Below, one piece after another: positions 49,901 to 60,251 of a stretch of 64,000 nucleotides of DNA (positions are counted from its first letter, which is position 1; each line of letters starts with the position of its first letter). The notes under the pieces are model-generated. The model did not search any database and had not been told where the DNA came from. It worked only from the letters and a program-made list of their open reading frames with translations. A program made the translations under genes and the position numbers. This stretch comes from Adiantum capillus-veneris (Eukaryota; Streptophyta; Polypodiopsida; Polypodiales; Pteridaceae): NCBI GenBank assembly GCA_014529385.2, contig CM043962.1, forward strand, positions 54,393,905 through 54,457,904. The letters run 5' to 3'.

Positions 49901-50101
49901 TTGTTGACAGTTTATGCATACATATACAGTCTATATTTTGGATTCCTACTGCTCTACTTCTGGGGAAACTCTGTCAAAATTTTTCCAAGTTATGATGGCT
50001 GGTTTCTTGGTCTTTTGAGCCATTTATGCTGTTATGCTGCTGAAATTTTGGCAAAATCAGAGGATAAGACAGGTGTGCCTTCTTGGGAGCTGCATGGTTG
50101 A
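49901..50101 (+). other. Hydrophobic leader ORF of B/I family
   Basis: A 66-residue ORF rich in Tyr, Leu and Phe (YAYIYSLYFGFLLLYFWG near the start) that could form one membrane segment. It is almost the same as the 68-residue ORF at 20785-20579 in B. The DNA here differs by only a few percent while the LTRs differ more, which suggests the leader is kept by selection, either as RNA or as protein. Function unknown. Confidence 0.45.
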
Positions 50102-50325
50102 CTTTAATGGATGATCAAAATGGACCTCAATTCACTCCTTTTCATTTAACTCAAAGAATCCAGATTAATGTTCATGTGTCCAGGAAGATTTTTTTCCAGC
50201 AGCGTATAGTCTTTATGTTCGGGCCAAGAAGATTAAGAGAGATATTGGAATGTCCTTTGCCTGTTGTAATTCCGATGATCAACTATGAAATCTCATTTGA
50301 TGTGCATGTGTTTGTCCTTATCTAA
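50083..50325 (+). other. Conserved leader ORF of element I
   Basis: An 80-residue ORF upstream of gag and in the same reading frame as gag. Its core (VSRKIFFQQRIVFMFGPRR ... SFDVHVFVL) aligns without gaps to the second leader ORF of H (61579-61797), with 36 of 61 positions identical by hand count. The two families have different LTRs, so this ORF predates their split. I recognise no known domain. Confidence 0.65.
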
Positions 50326-50427
50326 AGCTGAGCTCCATTGAAGTTTCTGGGGATTGAGTAGTGAAAAGTTTTGGGTTCTTGCACGTGTGTTTGAAGAGGT
50401 TCTTAAAGCATTGTAACTTGGGTAGCC

Positions 50428-51481
50428 ATGGCTTTCTCTTATCCGGAATTTCATGGAAGAAGTGGTGAAGATGCGGAAGACTTTCTGGAGCAAGTCGAGG
50501 TGGCATGTATAAGCAACAATATGTGTGATGAGGAGAAGATTTTGAGGCTATTTGGATTGCTTTTGAAAGATGAGGCCCGTGTTTGGTTCATGAATTTGGA
50601 AGCTAAAGAAGCAGTGGCTTCTTCTTATGGTTTGAGTCTTGACAAGTTTATAGAAGCTTTTTTAGAGCGTTTCCAGGTTTTTGAAGATGCAAATGCAGTA
50701 TGGAATGAGCTCAATGCTCTTAAGCAAGGTTCTTGTCAAGGTGTTGATGCCTATGTACACGGTTTTACAGATTTATGGACTCGTTGGTGTGTTGCTCTTA
50801 AGGATGAGACCCCCCCTTGTTCATTGAAGAAAAGTTCTTTTGTTGATGGTTTGTTACCTTGGTTGCGGTTCGAGGTTGAGTTGAAGACGCCCGAGTATTT
50901 TGAAGATGCGGTATGCATTGCAAAGCACAAGGAGTGGAAGTTTAAGTGTCTTGAGGAACATGGTATCAGTACAGGTATGCATGTGCAAAATGGATTTGAC
51001 ATGGAAGATGAAGTTAAGCCTAAGCAAGTGAAAAGTAGCCTATCCTATGATGTTTCTCGTTTCTTCCCAAGGTCTATTGTGAAGCGTAAAGAGGTCTTGC
51101 AGGTTGACAGGTTTATGGAAGATCCTAAAGAGGTGAGTAATGCTTTGGATACAGGATTGAAAAGTCTTGAAGAGGATGCATTGGCTACTTGTGTACCTTG
51201 TGATTCTGGGTGTGAGTGTGAGGTTGAGGTTATTGATGATGAGCACGTATCTTTGGATACTAGTTCCTTGGAAATTAGGGAAGAGGGCAAGGTTGAGAGC
51301 CATTTTGTGGATTTGTTGGATGTGGAGCCTGTTTTGAAGCCATATTTTGATGTATGTGCAGTGATTGAACCGATTTGTGAGCATGATTGTGGTTTAGAGC
51401 AGGGATCTATATTCTTGGAGACTAATGAACCCATGCTAGAAGCTATGGATAGTGGTGCTAGCCATGATTATGATGTGGATA
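50428..51481 (+). pseudogene. Element I gag with acidic tail, cut by CACTA
   Basis: The open frame starts MAFSYPEFHGRSGEDAEDF. It has a capsid-like region (KDEARVWFMNLEAKE, GVDAYVHGFTDLWTRW) and a gag-end motif (AKHKEWKFKCLEEHG, about residue 170) that matches B. After that it differs from B. Instead of a zinc knuckle and protease it has an acidic, Asp/Glu/Val-rich stretch of about 180 residues with scattered Cys. The CACTA insertion ends it at 51481. A short matching tail, acidic with Asp/Tyr, lies at 58477-58582. Confidence 0.75.
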
Positions 51482-51493
51482 CACTACAAGAGG
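51482..51493 (+). repeat. Left terminal inverted repeat of CACTA
   Basis: CACTACAAGAGG. It is a perfect 12-bp mirror of the right end, with ATA outside. Confidence 0.95.
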
Positions 51494-51503
51494 CTATTCA
51501 TAT

Positions 51504-51600
51504 TAGCGACGCTCACACAGCGACGCTCAAAAAAAAAATCCCGATGTCGCTATGAGCGTCGCAAATTTACTTGTAAATTTGCGACGCTCATAGCGACGCC
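51504..51600. repeat. Left subterminal repeats with perfect hairpin
   Basis: Several copies of GCGACGCTC / GAGCGTCGC. Two of them form a perfect palindrome: arms 51546-51570 and 51573-51597 are 25 bp each and exactly complementary, with a 2-bp loop TT. These motifs match the right subterminal repeats and are candidate binding sites for the tnpA-like protein. Confidence 0.9.
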
Positions 51601-51688
51601 GGCTAGGCTAAAAAAATAACAGAGAGCGCCCAAAAACTCAGATCTCAGATCTGAGTTTTTCGGCGCCCTCAAGCAAGAGCAGGTAACG

Positions 51689-51692
<4 letters not shown>

Positions 51693-51743
<51 letters not shown>

Positions 51744-51745
51744 CA

Positions 51746-51783
<38 letters not shown>

Positions 51784-51854
51784 AGAGGAAAGAGAGCCAG
51801 GTATGCTCCTTCCCTCTCCTCACTCTCATGTTCCCTTCCCCTCTTTCTCTCTCC

Positions 51855-51896
<42 letters not shown>

Positions 51897-51903
51897 TAGT
51901 GTT

Positions 51904-51972
<69 letters not shown>
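51693..51972. repeat. Microsatellite cluster in CACTA
   Basis: Alternating runs of CT (51693-51737), CA (51748-51779), CT (about 51850-51873), CA (51874-51897) and GA (51907-51972). No coding region is plausible here although the runs keep frames open. Confidence 0.9.
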
Positions 51973-51977
<5 letters not shown>

Positions 51978-52019
51978 TACAAATATAAACAAAAACGCAC
52001 ACACATACATAAACAAAGA

Positions 52020-52200
52020 ATACACACACACATTGAGAGAGGAAAAGAGAGAGAGAGCATGCATAAACAAAAAACGCACACATTGAGAGAGGAAAGGAGA
52101 GAGAGAACATGCATAAACAAAAAACGCACACATTGAGAGAGGAAAAGAGAGAGAAAACATTCATAAACAAAAAAACGCACACACATTGAGAGAGAAAGAG
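52020..52200. repeat. Tandem 50-bp units in CACTA
   Basis: Four units of about 50-53 bp, each with ACGCACACATTGAGAGAGG and then GCATGCATAAACAAAA. They differ by a few bases. Confidence 0.85.
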
Positions 52201-52261
52201 AGAGAAACTAATTTAACGTCGTAGGAAACTAATTAAAATTAAAAGACCTAAAGATCTAGCC

Positions 52262-52330
52262 GACGAGGAGTTGAACTCAAGACCTATTATTCAAGAGGGA
52301 AATGGCATAACCAATCTATCATACTTGGCA
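52262..52330 (-). other. tRNA-like / SINE-like relic
   Basis: The minus strand shows TGATAGATTGGTTATGCC, close to a tRNA A box, and about 35 bases later GAGTTCAACTCC, close to a B box. The spacing fits a tRNA-derived promoter. Stems do not pair cleanly, so it is a relic of a tRNA or tRNA-derived SINE rather than a gene. Confidence 0.3.
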
Positions 52331-52394
52331 TGGGTGATAGAAAGGTTATACCATTTATCTCTTTTTATTGGCACACACATCCACACACGCGCAC

Positions 52395-53262
52395 ACACAC
52401 AAGAAGAAGAGAGTTATAACGTCGTAGGAAACTATCCTAAAAGACGTTAAAGATTAGGTTAGATGTAGACTTACGTTAAATTAGATTTAGGTTTATTTAA
52501 GTTAAATTAGATTAGATTTAGGTTTATTTTTAGTTAGATTTATGTTTATTTATGCTAGATTTAGATTTACGTTATATTAGATTAGATTTAGGTCTCCATA
52601 GACTGCGATGCCTGCATGATGCGGGTGAAGAAAGCCCTCAATGGAATATAGGGTATTGCTGCCTTCACTCATGGTGGGCTCCGTCGATCCAAAAGTACTG
52701 GTGAAATGTCTTCAGAAGATAGGGAAGAAGGTGGATCTTCAGGGCGGCAAGAGTCACTACATCCCCGACAATGACCATCTAGACAACCTCTAGTCATTCA
52801 ACAGCAACTTCAAAGTTAGTAACAAGAGCAAGAATGGTCCAAAGGGCCAATTGCTGTCGTCAAATGTGGATGGAGATGAGGTAGCGTCACCGCCGGAAGT
52901 TAACTCTCACATCTTTAGTGATGAGAATGCCAACTCTTGCCGAGTTATGTGAAAAATAAGTTTTAAGGTTCTTATAATCCCTGTTAGTTTAGTTCTTTGT
53001 TTTTAATATAACATAATTTACGTTAGATTTAGATTTATGTTATATTAGATTAGACTTAGGTTTATTTAGGTTTACCCACACACACAGACACACACACACA
53101 CACACACACAAGAAGAAGAGAGTTTTAACGTCATAAGAAACTATCCCAAAAGACGTTAAAGATTAGGTTAGATGTAGACTTATGTTAAATTAGATTTAGG
53201 TGTATTTTTAGTTAGATTTACGTTTATTTAGATTTACACTTATTTACGTTAGATCGAGTCCA
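52395..53262. repeat. Direct repeats flanking captured gene fragment
   Basis: About 150 bp starting CACACACAAGAAGAAGAGAG at 52395 recurs at 53101 in the same orientation. It includes GACGTTAAAGATTAGGTTAG and TTAGATTTAGGTTTATTT-type words. Differences are scattered. The two copies bracket the HIPP fragment at 52592-52952. Confidence 0.8.
52592..52952 (+). pseudogene. Captured HIPP (heavy-metal-associated isoprenylated protein) fragment
   Basis: The segment 52604-52648 encodes CDACMMRVKKALNGI, the metal-binding CxxC loop and helix of an HMA domain. A second frame from 52683 gives VDPKVLVKCLQKIGKKVDLQ, the end of the same domain. Then comes a short polar linker and the last residues NSCRVM before the stop at 52950-52952. 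C-R-V-M fits a CaaX prenylation box, the family hallmark. HIPPs are plant metal-binding proteins held at membranes by prenylation. The fragment has a frame change between 52648 and 52683 and in-frame stops at 52649 and 52791. It has no promoter of its own and lies between direct repeats, so it is a transposon-captured, dead host gene piece. Confidence 0.8.
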
Positions 53263-53629
53263 CGCAAGAATTACTTACGGTTTAGGGTTTAGTGTTAGAC
53301 GAACAGTGAAAAGATCTACTGTGAAAAGATGTTAAGATGCTGTGAAGTGCTACAGCTAGAGAAGAGGCAAAGGGGTTTTGTCCACTACATGCAGTATCAT
53401 GTAGACGTGGGTCTGTAGATTTCTTGTACCCACAAATATAGGTATTGACCAATAAAGACGAGATTATAACCCGGTGGTTCTGATCTCCGTGCACCTCTAG
53501 ACCGAGGTGTGAGGGGATTGGACATGACTAGAGAATGTGAGGTAGAGAGAGAGAGAGAGAGAGATAAGACAAAGAATGCCAATAGAATATTAAATTTGTT
53601 GTCCAGGTTATAATATTTTTATCCTCACT

Positions 53630-56181
53630 ATGAGTAGTGACGAGGATGTGGGACCGTCCAACCGAAACACCTATCTCTCAACGAGGGTCTTATGTCCTTG
53701 TAATCAATGCAAGCATGCTGTGCGACGGACAAGATGTGTTTCTTTGCAGCACGTTTGCGAATTTGGCGAGTTCGATGCATCTATTATAGATCGAGTTGTT
53801 GCCAATTATAACTCGTCGGACTCTGACGCTGGCCAACAAGTAGCAATCTTGCAACCCAATAGACGTGTTCGCAGGCGCTTTGGTCAAGCAGCATATGTGA
53901 GGCCACAAGATGTAGCCTCTGACAGCTCGAGGGATGATCATGCAGAGCACATTCCCAACGAGGCAATGTTTGAGCCCGAGATTGATGAAATGATCGAGAC
54001 GATCATGGATTCAGAAAGGCTTATTTATGATGATATGAAAAGTGAAGCCGATACGCCATTGTATAATGGAGCACATATGTCTAGATTGAAAGCACTCCTG
54101 GTTCTTCTCAACATGCAGGCAAAGTTTGGATGGAGTGACACTAGCGTCACACTGCTTTTCAGGTGATCTATTACAATTAGTTTACTTTAATAAAACTCTA
54201 AATGTATAATGATCTGATAGATTTTCACACGACTGTATCGTATTTTTATGTTGTGTAGATTGCTTAAAGAGCACATACTACCAGCTGACAATGTGATGCC
54301 AGATTCCCGAGATGAAGCAAGAAAGATTTTGCGAAACTTGGGGATGGATTACATGTGGACCTAGACTGAATGCACGTAGGGCGCCCTCACTGAAGAAGCA
54401 AATCTACGAAGGTCATCAAGCGTATCTTCCAGAGAATCATGTGTTACGCAACGGCTTTTTGGGAAGAGAGCCACCAAGGATGTCTGCACAAGCATGGTTA
54501 GAGCAGAAGGAGATGTGCGATGACGGATTGCCTCCAGGGATGAAGAGACTATCTCTATGGTACGAGTTACCATACTGGCCCCGACTCATGATCAATCACT
54601 TGCTCCATCCAATGCACATATTCAAGAATGTGGGTAATCTACTATGGGACCATCTGACCGGCAAGAAAGATACTTTGGGAGCCAGAGTTGACCTTAGAAA
54701 TGTGGATCGTATGGAGCAATATTAGCCGCAAACAGCGTCTGATGGATCGATAAAACTCCCTAAAGCACCATGGATTTTCACAAGAGCCCAAGAACGCAAA
54801 GTAAAAGAGACCATTCGATCTTTGCGGACCCCCACTGGCGTAATGCACTCGCTCCGAAAGTGTTTTACTAAAGAAGGAAAGCTTACCGGTTTGAAGTCAC
54901 ACGATTGGCATAAAATGTGTCAGGTACGTTCATAGTGGACTTTAATATCATTGCATAAAATGTGGACTTTAATATCATTGTTGCACATACTTTACAGTTT
55001 ATTTTACCGGTTGCCATTGAGGGATGTTTGTCTCTCAACATCCGTAACACAATCTACAAACTTGCAAAGCTGGTGCAATGGATCTCACAAAAGGAGATCA
55101 ACGTAGACTCCCTACCATTCGCCAAACTAAATGCTGCGGAGCTTGTGTGCATGTTTGAGAAACATTTTCCTACTACCATGCTAACCATTCAGGTGCATCT
55201 TCTTGTTCACATAGTTGATGAGGTGGAAATAGCTGGCACAGTTCATTCCAGATGGATGTTCTTCTTAGAACGTTTCATGAAAACGCTTAAGGGATATGTG
55301 CGTCAAAAGGCACGTCCAGAGGGTAGCATGGCAGAAGGTTGGTTGGTATCAGAGTCCCTAGTGTACATTGCAGAGTGGCTAGACGGATTTGATAAAGCTC
55401 GGGACACGCTATGGCGAACCATAGATGATGAGCGCATATCTGGGATTGTCATGTGCAATCTCGGTGTTGAGAAGAAGATGACGGAAGATCTAGAGGCTAA
55501 AATCAACCGATTTTGCATGCTTCACAATCCAGTGATGCAAAAGTGGATTTCACAATATGAGGATCGACAAAAAGTGTTTTACTCAAGATTGTGGAATCAT
55601 GGCAAAATTTGAACAGTCTAGTCGACGACGTTCCTCTGATGCAGATCCTGTGGTGGCGGAACTCACTTACTTCGGCACGCTACAAGAGATTTTGAGAATC
55701 GATTACAGAGGATTTTTTGTCGACTTGTTTGACGTGAAATGGTTCAAGATAATCATGGAGAGTCGCAACGCTACTGTGCGTAGAGGAGAGTCTGGTTTTC
55801 TTGAGGTGGATTCTACTAAGAAATGGAATGACCTAAGAGACACTTTCATACTACCCGAGCATTGTGAACAAGTAAGTATGTAAATAGTTAACATCCCCCT
55901 TTTACAAGTTATGTGCTTGAAAGCTCTCATGTAAGTTATGTGGCTCTAGCAGGTAATATTTCATCCTACAAAGTCTACATCAAACTAGTGGTACGTCATA
56001 GAGGTAGCCCCTCGTAGTGCAAGGACGTATGAAGGCTACCATGTGCCAATCACAACGGCATCAATGGAGGATATGAGAGAAGATTCTCAATCAGAAGCCG
56101 CTGCGGTGGTGCCAGACGAGCATCAAGATGCTACTACTCTATATGGGGTGCATGCAGAGGATCTACAAAATGAAACATAGG
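53630..56181 (+). pseudogene. CACTA tnp2-like transposase gene, catalytic core deleted
   Basis: The start at 53630 gives MSSDEDVGPSNRN. A zinc-like TRVLCPCNQCKHAVRRTRC follows, resembling the transposase-associated N-terminal domain. Likely introns are 54163-54258, 54924-54997 and 55872-55952 (GT...AG). Exon 2 has LLKEHILPADNVMPDSRDEA, the tnp2 lead-in, but near 54356 it jumps to sequence matching the region after the catalytic core (EGHQAYLPENHVLRNGF; LPYWPRLMINHLLHPMHIFKNV). The DDE region of several hundred residues is absent. A DUF4218-like part (55000-55610; GTVHSRWMFFLERFMKTLKGYV) and a DUF4216-like part (55640-55870; ILRIDYRGFFVDLFDVKWF) remain. There are in-frame stops at 54360 and 54723, a frame change near 55600 and a stop near 55986. 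The gene cannot make an active transposase. Confidence 0.85.
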
Positions 56182-56533
56182 ATATGTGTTTAAACGGAGA
56201 GCTCTATATAGATATAGGAAGTTATGCTGAGTTATGCGAGGATGAGAGAGAGATCTCTTAAAGCCACAAATATTGTATTTGAACAATTTTGCTCCGTGTT
56301 GTAAAAGCTCTGGCTCTCTAAGTACCTTCCATGGTGTATAACGCTCTTTTCTACTCGCGCTCACATCTTTTGATTGAAAATTCTGAGTTTTCGACTTGCC
56401 TCTTCTATCACTCAATTCATTGCGTTATTGTATTTATATGCATCATTACGTCATTGTATTTAATGGTCTTTGCGTCATTGTCTACTCTATTCATTCAATA
56501 TTAAGTTTAAATATTCGTGTGTTTAATGCAGGT

Positions 56534-57834
56534 ATGGATGATGAGGAGTTTCTTTCTTCTTTGTCACCGCAGTAGAGACAGTGGTACGTGGAGGGTCATC
56601 GCTCTGGCGCATCATCGCGCGTTCCTACTCCATCCGCATCTCCCTCTCTTTCGGAGCATTCGGCGTGCTCCGAAGCTTCGGCGTCGACGAGACGAGCTTC
56701 ACACTCGTCTAGACACCGGCGCTCTAGTGGTGGCGGTGGCGGTTGTTGTGGAGATTCCGCTGCCGATGCCTCCACACCACCTCGTGTTCGACGAGTCTCT
56801 TTACCCTCCCCTTCTTTGCCCGCCCCCACACCAGCCACAGCATCGCCATCTACGCCAGGTTTTGCACGGCTGACTGTTCCTAGCAGCTACACACCTCTAC
56901 CTACTCCACCAGGAGCCACCCCACTCGACACTCCTCGCTTCGGGGCCCAGACGCCGGTGGAGACACCTGACGTCCGTACCCCCATCGACATGCCGCTAGA
57001 GACCCCTGCCGGGACACCCAGGTTCACGCGTCACCGGCCAGAGGGCTTGCCTTACTCCGTCGACTTCAGCGGCGGCATCATCATGGATGATGACGGCAAG
57101 AAGGTGATCTCGCGCATGCGTGGTCTTTGCTCTCAGCTGTCTAGACACTACATACTAAACAAATGGAGTGAAGTACCAAGTGATTTAAAAAACAGAGTCA
57201 TCAGCATACTTCATGATCAGTTTCCCGTTCCAACACGGGATCAGCGCTTCAATGAAGACCTAATGAAGATTCGAATGTGCGAATACTGCAAACACAAGCG
57301 TTTCGAAGTGCAAAAAGCAATCAAGAATGGGTGGAACGGGCCAAATTGGCTGGCCAAAGAAGATTGGAAGAATGCGAAGAAAGCAGCGCGCGAGAATCCC
57401 GACAAGTGGAAGCAACAAAAGGATGCAGCCAGAGCGCGAGTAGAGGCAGGGATCTCGCACCACTTGGGGAGCGGTGGATGGGCATCATTTGAGGCCGATT
57501 TTGTAAGTGTTTTTGCATTGCTCTTTATGTTCGATAGTTTAGGGTTTATGAGTTTTTTAATTCTAACATAATGAAATCTTTGACAGTGGTCGATGACAGG
57601 ACGTGATCCCACACCGAACAAGCGCGAGTACGCAAGCAGGAAGGGCTTAAACGCCCTGATGGACAATCTCAGTTCTCGCGGCGGCATGGTTAGTATTAGG
57701 GTTTAATCTTTTCTATTTTTTGTATTGTTTTATAAATGTCGTTATATGTTTATACTTACTGAAAGCTGTCTTATTGTCTTTTTTTGCAGAATCCGACAGA
57801 TACGCCGCTTGGACGCGATGAGACGTCTGACTAG
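56534..57834 (+). pseudogene. CACTA tnpA-like gene (Transposase_24 / Ptta-En-Spm type)
   Basis: Exon 1 starts at ATG 56534 (MDDEEFLSSLSPQ). It has one in-frame TAG at 56573 and is then open to 57501. The N-terminal 170 residues are Ser/Pro/Thr-rich. The C-terminal part has NKWSEVPSDLKNRVISILHD and an Arg/Lys-rich helix region with CEYCKHKRFEVQKAIKNGW, typical of the plant Ptta/En/Spm transposase family. Introns at 57502-57587 and about 57688-57790 have GT...AG ends; the last exon stops at 57834. The protein would bind the subterminal repeats. With a single stop near the start, initiation downstream is conceivable, so it may be only mildly damaged. Confidence 0.75.
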
Positions 57835-58200
57835 ACGACGTCAGTTTAGCCATAGCTAGATAGCATTAGTTTAGGGTTTCTCATAGCTTATGTATCATGA
57901 GACAGATTTTATACGTCTTTTTGAACCATGTATATTATTACATTTGTCACCGCAGTTCATTTTGCCAATCAATTCTTTATGCCTATGATGTTGTACAATT
58001 GTCATTATTACATTTGCCAATCAATTTATTTTGCCTATGATGTGTACAATTGTCAATTTTACGCTTGTCAATTTTGCAAACAATGCGTCTTATGGGTGAC
58101 TATTTTGGGTCTATTATCTACCCTTGCACTTTTTTTAAAAAGTGAATCAAGTACAATATGGTTGATGGGTGGCAGGGCATTCAACGCCCTGTCACCAAAA
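57835..58200 (+). other. CACTA 3' non-coding region
   Basis: AT-rich, with no gene seen. Words such as ATTACATTTGCCAATCAATT recur two to three times between 57950 and 58080, a local imperfect duplication. Confidence 0.5.
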
Positions 58201-58204
58201 AAAA

Positions 58205-58405
58205 ATTCTCTCGGGCGTCGCTATAAGCGTCGCTATTTATGGCTCTGGAGCGTCGCTATAGACTTCTGTGTAAACGTCGCTATAACCGTCGCTATGATCG
58301 TCGCTATATAGCGACGCGTATAGCGATGCATGTAGCGATTCTTATAGCGACGGTTATAGCGACGCTCTCGTAGCGACGCTATTAGCGACGGTTTTAGCGA
58401 CGCCG
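58205..58405. repeat. Right subterminal repeat array of CACTA
   Basis: About 14 copies of GCGTCGCTATA or its complement TATAGCGACGC. The left half of the array is in one orientation and the right half mostly in the other, meeting near 58305 (CGTCGCTATATAGCGACG, itself a palindrome). These are the expected binding sites for the tnpA-like protein, and the array can fold into nested hairpins. Confidence 0.92.
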
Positions 58406-58461
58406 GGGGTTATAAAAACCCAGTGTATTTCCATCGCTAACAGCGTCACAAGAGCACACAA

Positions 58462-58473
58462 CCTCTTGTAGTG
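58462..58473 (-). repeat. Right terminal inverted repeat of CACTA
   Basis: CCTCTTGTAGTG, the exact complement of the left terminus, followed by the target duplication ATA. Confidence 0.95.
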
Positions 58474-58582
58474 ATAAAGTGATGTGTGATGATGAGTATG
58501 CTTATGATGATGAGAAGGGGTTTGGCATATATGAGTCCAATCTCAGCTATGTGGATGCCTATGCTAGGGGATACTTTTGTGC

Positions 58583-59635
58583 TGATAGCCGTTTTTCGGC
58601 TCTCCATAATTGCTATACTAAGTTACTCCACCCTACCAAAATCACCCAAACACTATGGCTATCCCTACCACTTCACTGCAAATAGGCGTGTGTGAGTTAG
58701 GGGGCTTTTCCTATATTTTCTTAAAAAACCCTCAGCTAGCTAGTCACTGGGCTAGGTGAGCCAAAAAAAATAAAAAATAAAAGTATATTATGGCCTCTTT
58801 GTGTGTAAATATTTCATTGTATATATGGCCTAAATATAGGATTTTTTTATAATTATTTTGGTATTTTATTTAAATATTTCTACTTAGGTGTGTGTTTTAT
58901 TAAACCTATGTACACCTTCTTTCATCCTCTTACACCATAATTATATTTTTTTTGCCAATATGTACATACTCTAACCTCATATTTTTCCTTTATACAAATC
59001 ACTCCCACATTTTCACCCTCACCCTCGTGAAAACAAAAAATTGATCTCTACTCATTGGTTACTTTTATTATATTATTTACTTGCATACCTTTTCCTCTTT
59101 CACCCAAAATAATTCAAGGAGGGATCATATCATATGATTCCAATATCTTTCCATATCCATAACTCCTCCATATTTTTATTATTATTTTTACTCATTATTC
59201 TAACACCATGTGCTCATTGAGCTAAAGTCCATGAATAGTCCATACACTAGTCCCACCATGTATATATTTCTTTATTCACCAATAATCCTCCTCCATGCAT
59301 GTGTCAAGGGCAACTTGGATTCTTTGTATTATGATATGACAAAGGACGGGCTCACTCTTGGATGCATTGTACAAATTCAACAAAGGAGGGGTCCACTAAA
59401 AGACTTTTGCAAGCATAAAAACAGGCTTTTTGGTGAGAATTTTGGCACCTATCTCCACTCCGAATTTGGAGCAGTGGTCAAAAGAGAAAATGTAGCCCAC
59501 GCTTTGAATAATCACCTCAAATTTTTTCATGATTTTTGGAGCTACCAGCGGTGAGCTATGATTTTTTGAGTGGACCCCAGTCTGTCCACTTTTTTCACAA
59601 GTAGCCCCTAGTTTTCCCTCACCTCTTTCCACACT

Positions 59636-59674
<39 letters not shown>

Positions 59675-60202
59675 TTCTCTCAATCCCTCACTCAAACCTG
59701 CACCTTCAATGGCTTCTCCCACCCTCTTCACCATTACCTTTCTCTCTCATCCCTATAGTTCTTTTATGAACCTCTACATACATACACCCTCTCCATGTCT
59801 CTCTATATTGCTTCTATGTTACAATTTCATTTACCTCTCCTAAAATATCTAAAATTCAGCATCTTAACCATGATAACCTCTGCAAATTGAGGATTTTTCA
59901 TCAACAAATCCTCTTTTCATCGTGGTGGTCAACCGTGGCGGCGGCGTAAAGAAGCGAAGAAGAAGAAGAAGACCAACGGTCATTTTTTCCACAATCTACA
60001 CAAGGGTGAGTTCAAGCTTCTTCAAAGCTTCACCATCTCAATGATTCTCTTTTAATTCACCCCTCTTCCTTCATCAAATCAACTCACTCTACCCATTGTA
60101 AATGTAACATTAACTTTCTAGTGATTACTAACGACTAATATACTAACACAAAATAGCATTGACCTAACCATAAAAGACACCTCACCTCAAGACATGTATA
60201 GT

Positions 60203-60251
<49 letters not shown>

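Larger units (their letters stand above)
51482..58473 (+). mobile_element. CACTA (En/Spm) DNA transposon with internal deletion
   Basis: The terminal inverted repeats CACTACAAGAGG (51482-51493) and CCTCTTGTAGTG (58462-58473) are exact mirror images. The 3-bp target duplication ATA is present at 51479-51481 and 58474-58476. Total length is 6,992 bp. Dense GCGTCGCTATA-type repeats sit inside both ends, as is usual for transposase-binding subterminal regions. It carries a damaged tnp2-like gene, a tnpA-like gene and a captured host gene fragment. The transposase catalytic core is missing, so it could move only with help from an intact relative. Confidence 0.95.
48216..58582 (+). mobile_element. 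Ty3 element I, relative of B, split by CACTA and by H
   Basis: The LTR (48216-49360), primer site, leader and gag resemble those of B but on the plus strand. The CACTA transposon at 51482-58473 lies inside the gag frame, and H starts at 58583. The rest of I is therefore beyond the window, or lost. LTR sequence differs from that of B by very roughly 14 percent over the first 180 bp by hand comparison. The visible coding part looks open apart from the insertions. Confidence 0.85.

Noticed and set aside
51669-52186. Overlapping long ORFs on both strands (Leu-Ser, Val-Cys and Arg-Glu repeats)
   Set aside because: These come from CT, CA and GA runs and the 50-bp tandem units, which lack stops by composition.
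52262-52330. Functional tRNA gene on the minus strand
   Set aside because: A-box and B-box-like words are present but the arms do not pair into a cloverleaf. Kept only as a low-confidence relic.
52480-53260. TTTAGG-containing runs resembling plant telomere repeats
   Set aside because: The units are TTAGATTTAGGTTTATTT-type and never TTTAGGG in tandem. They belong to the CACTA internal repeats.
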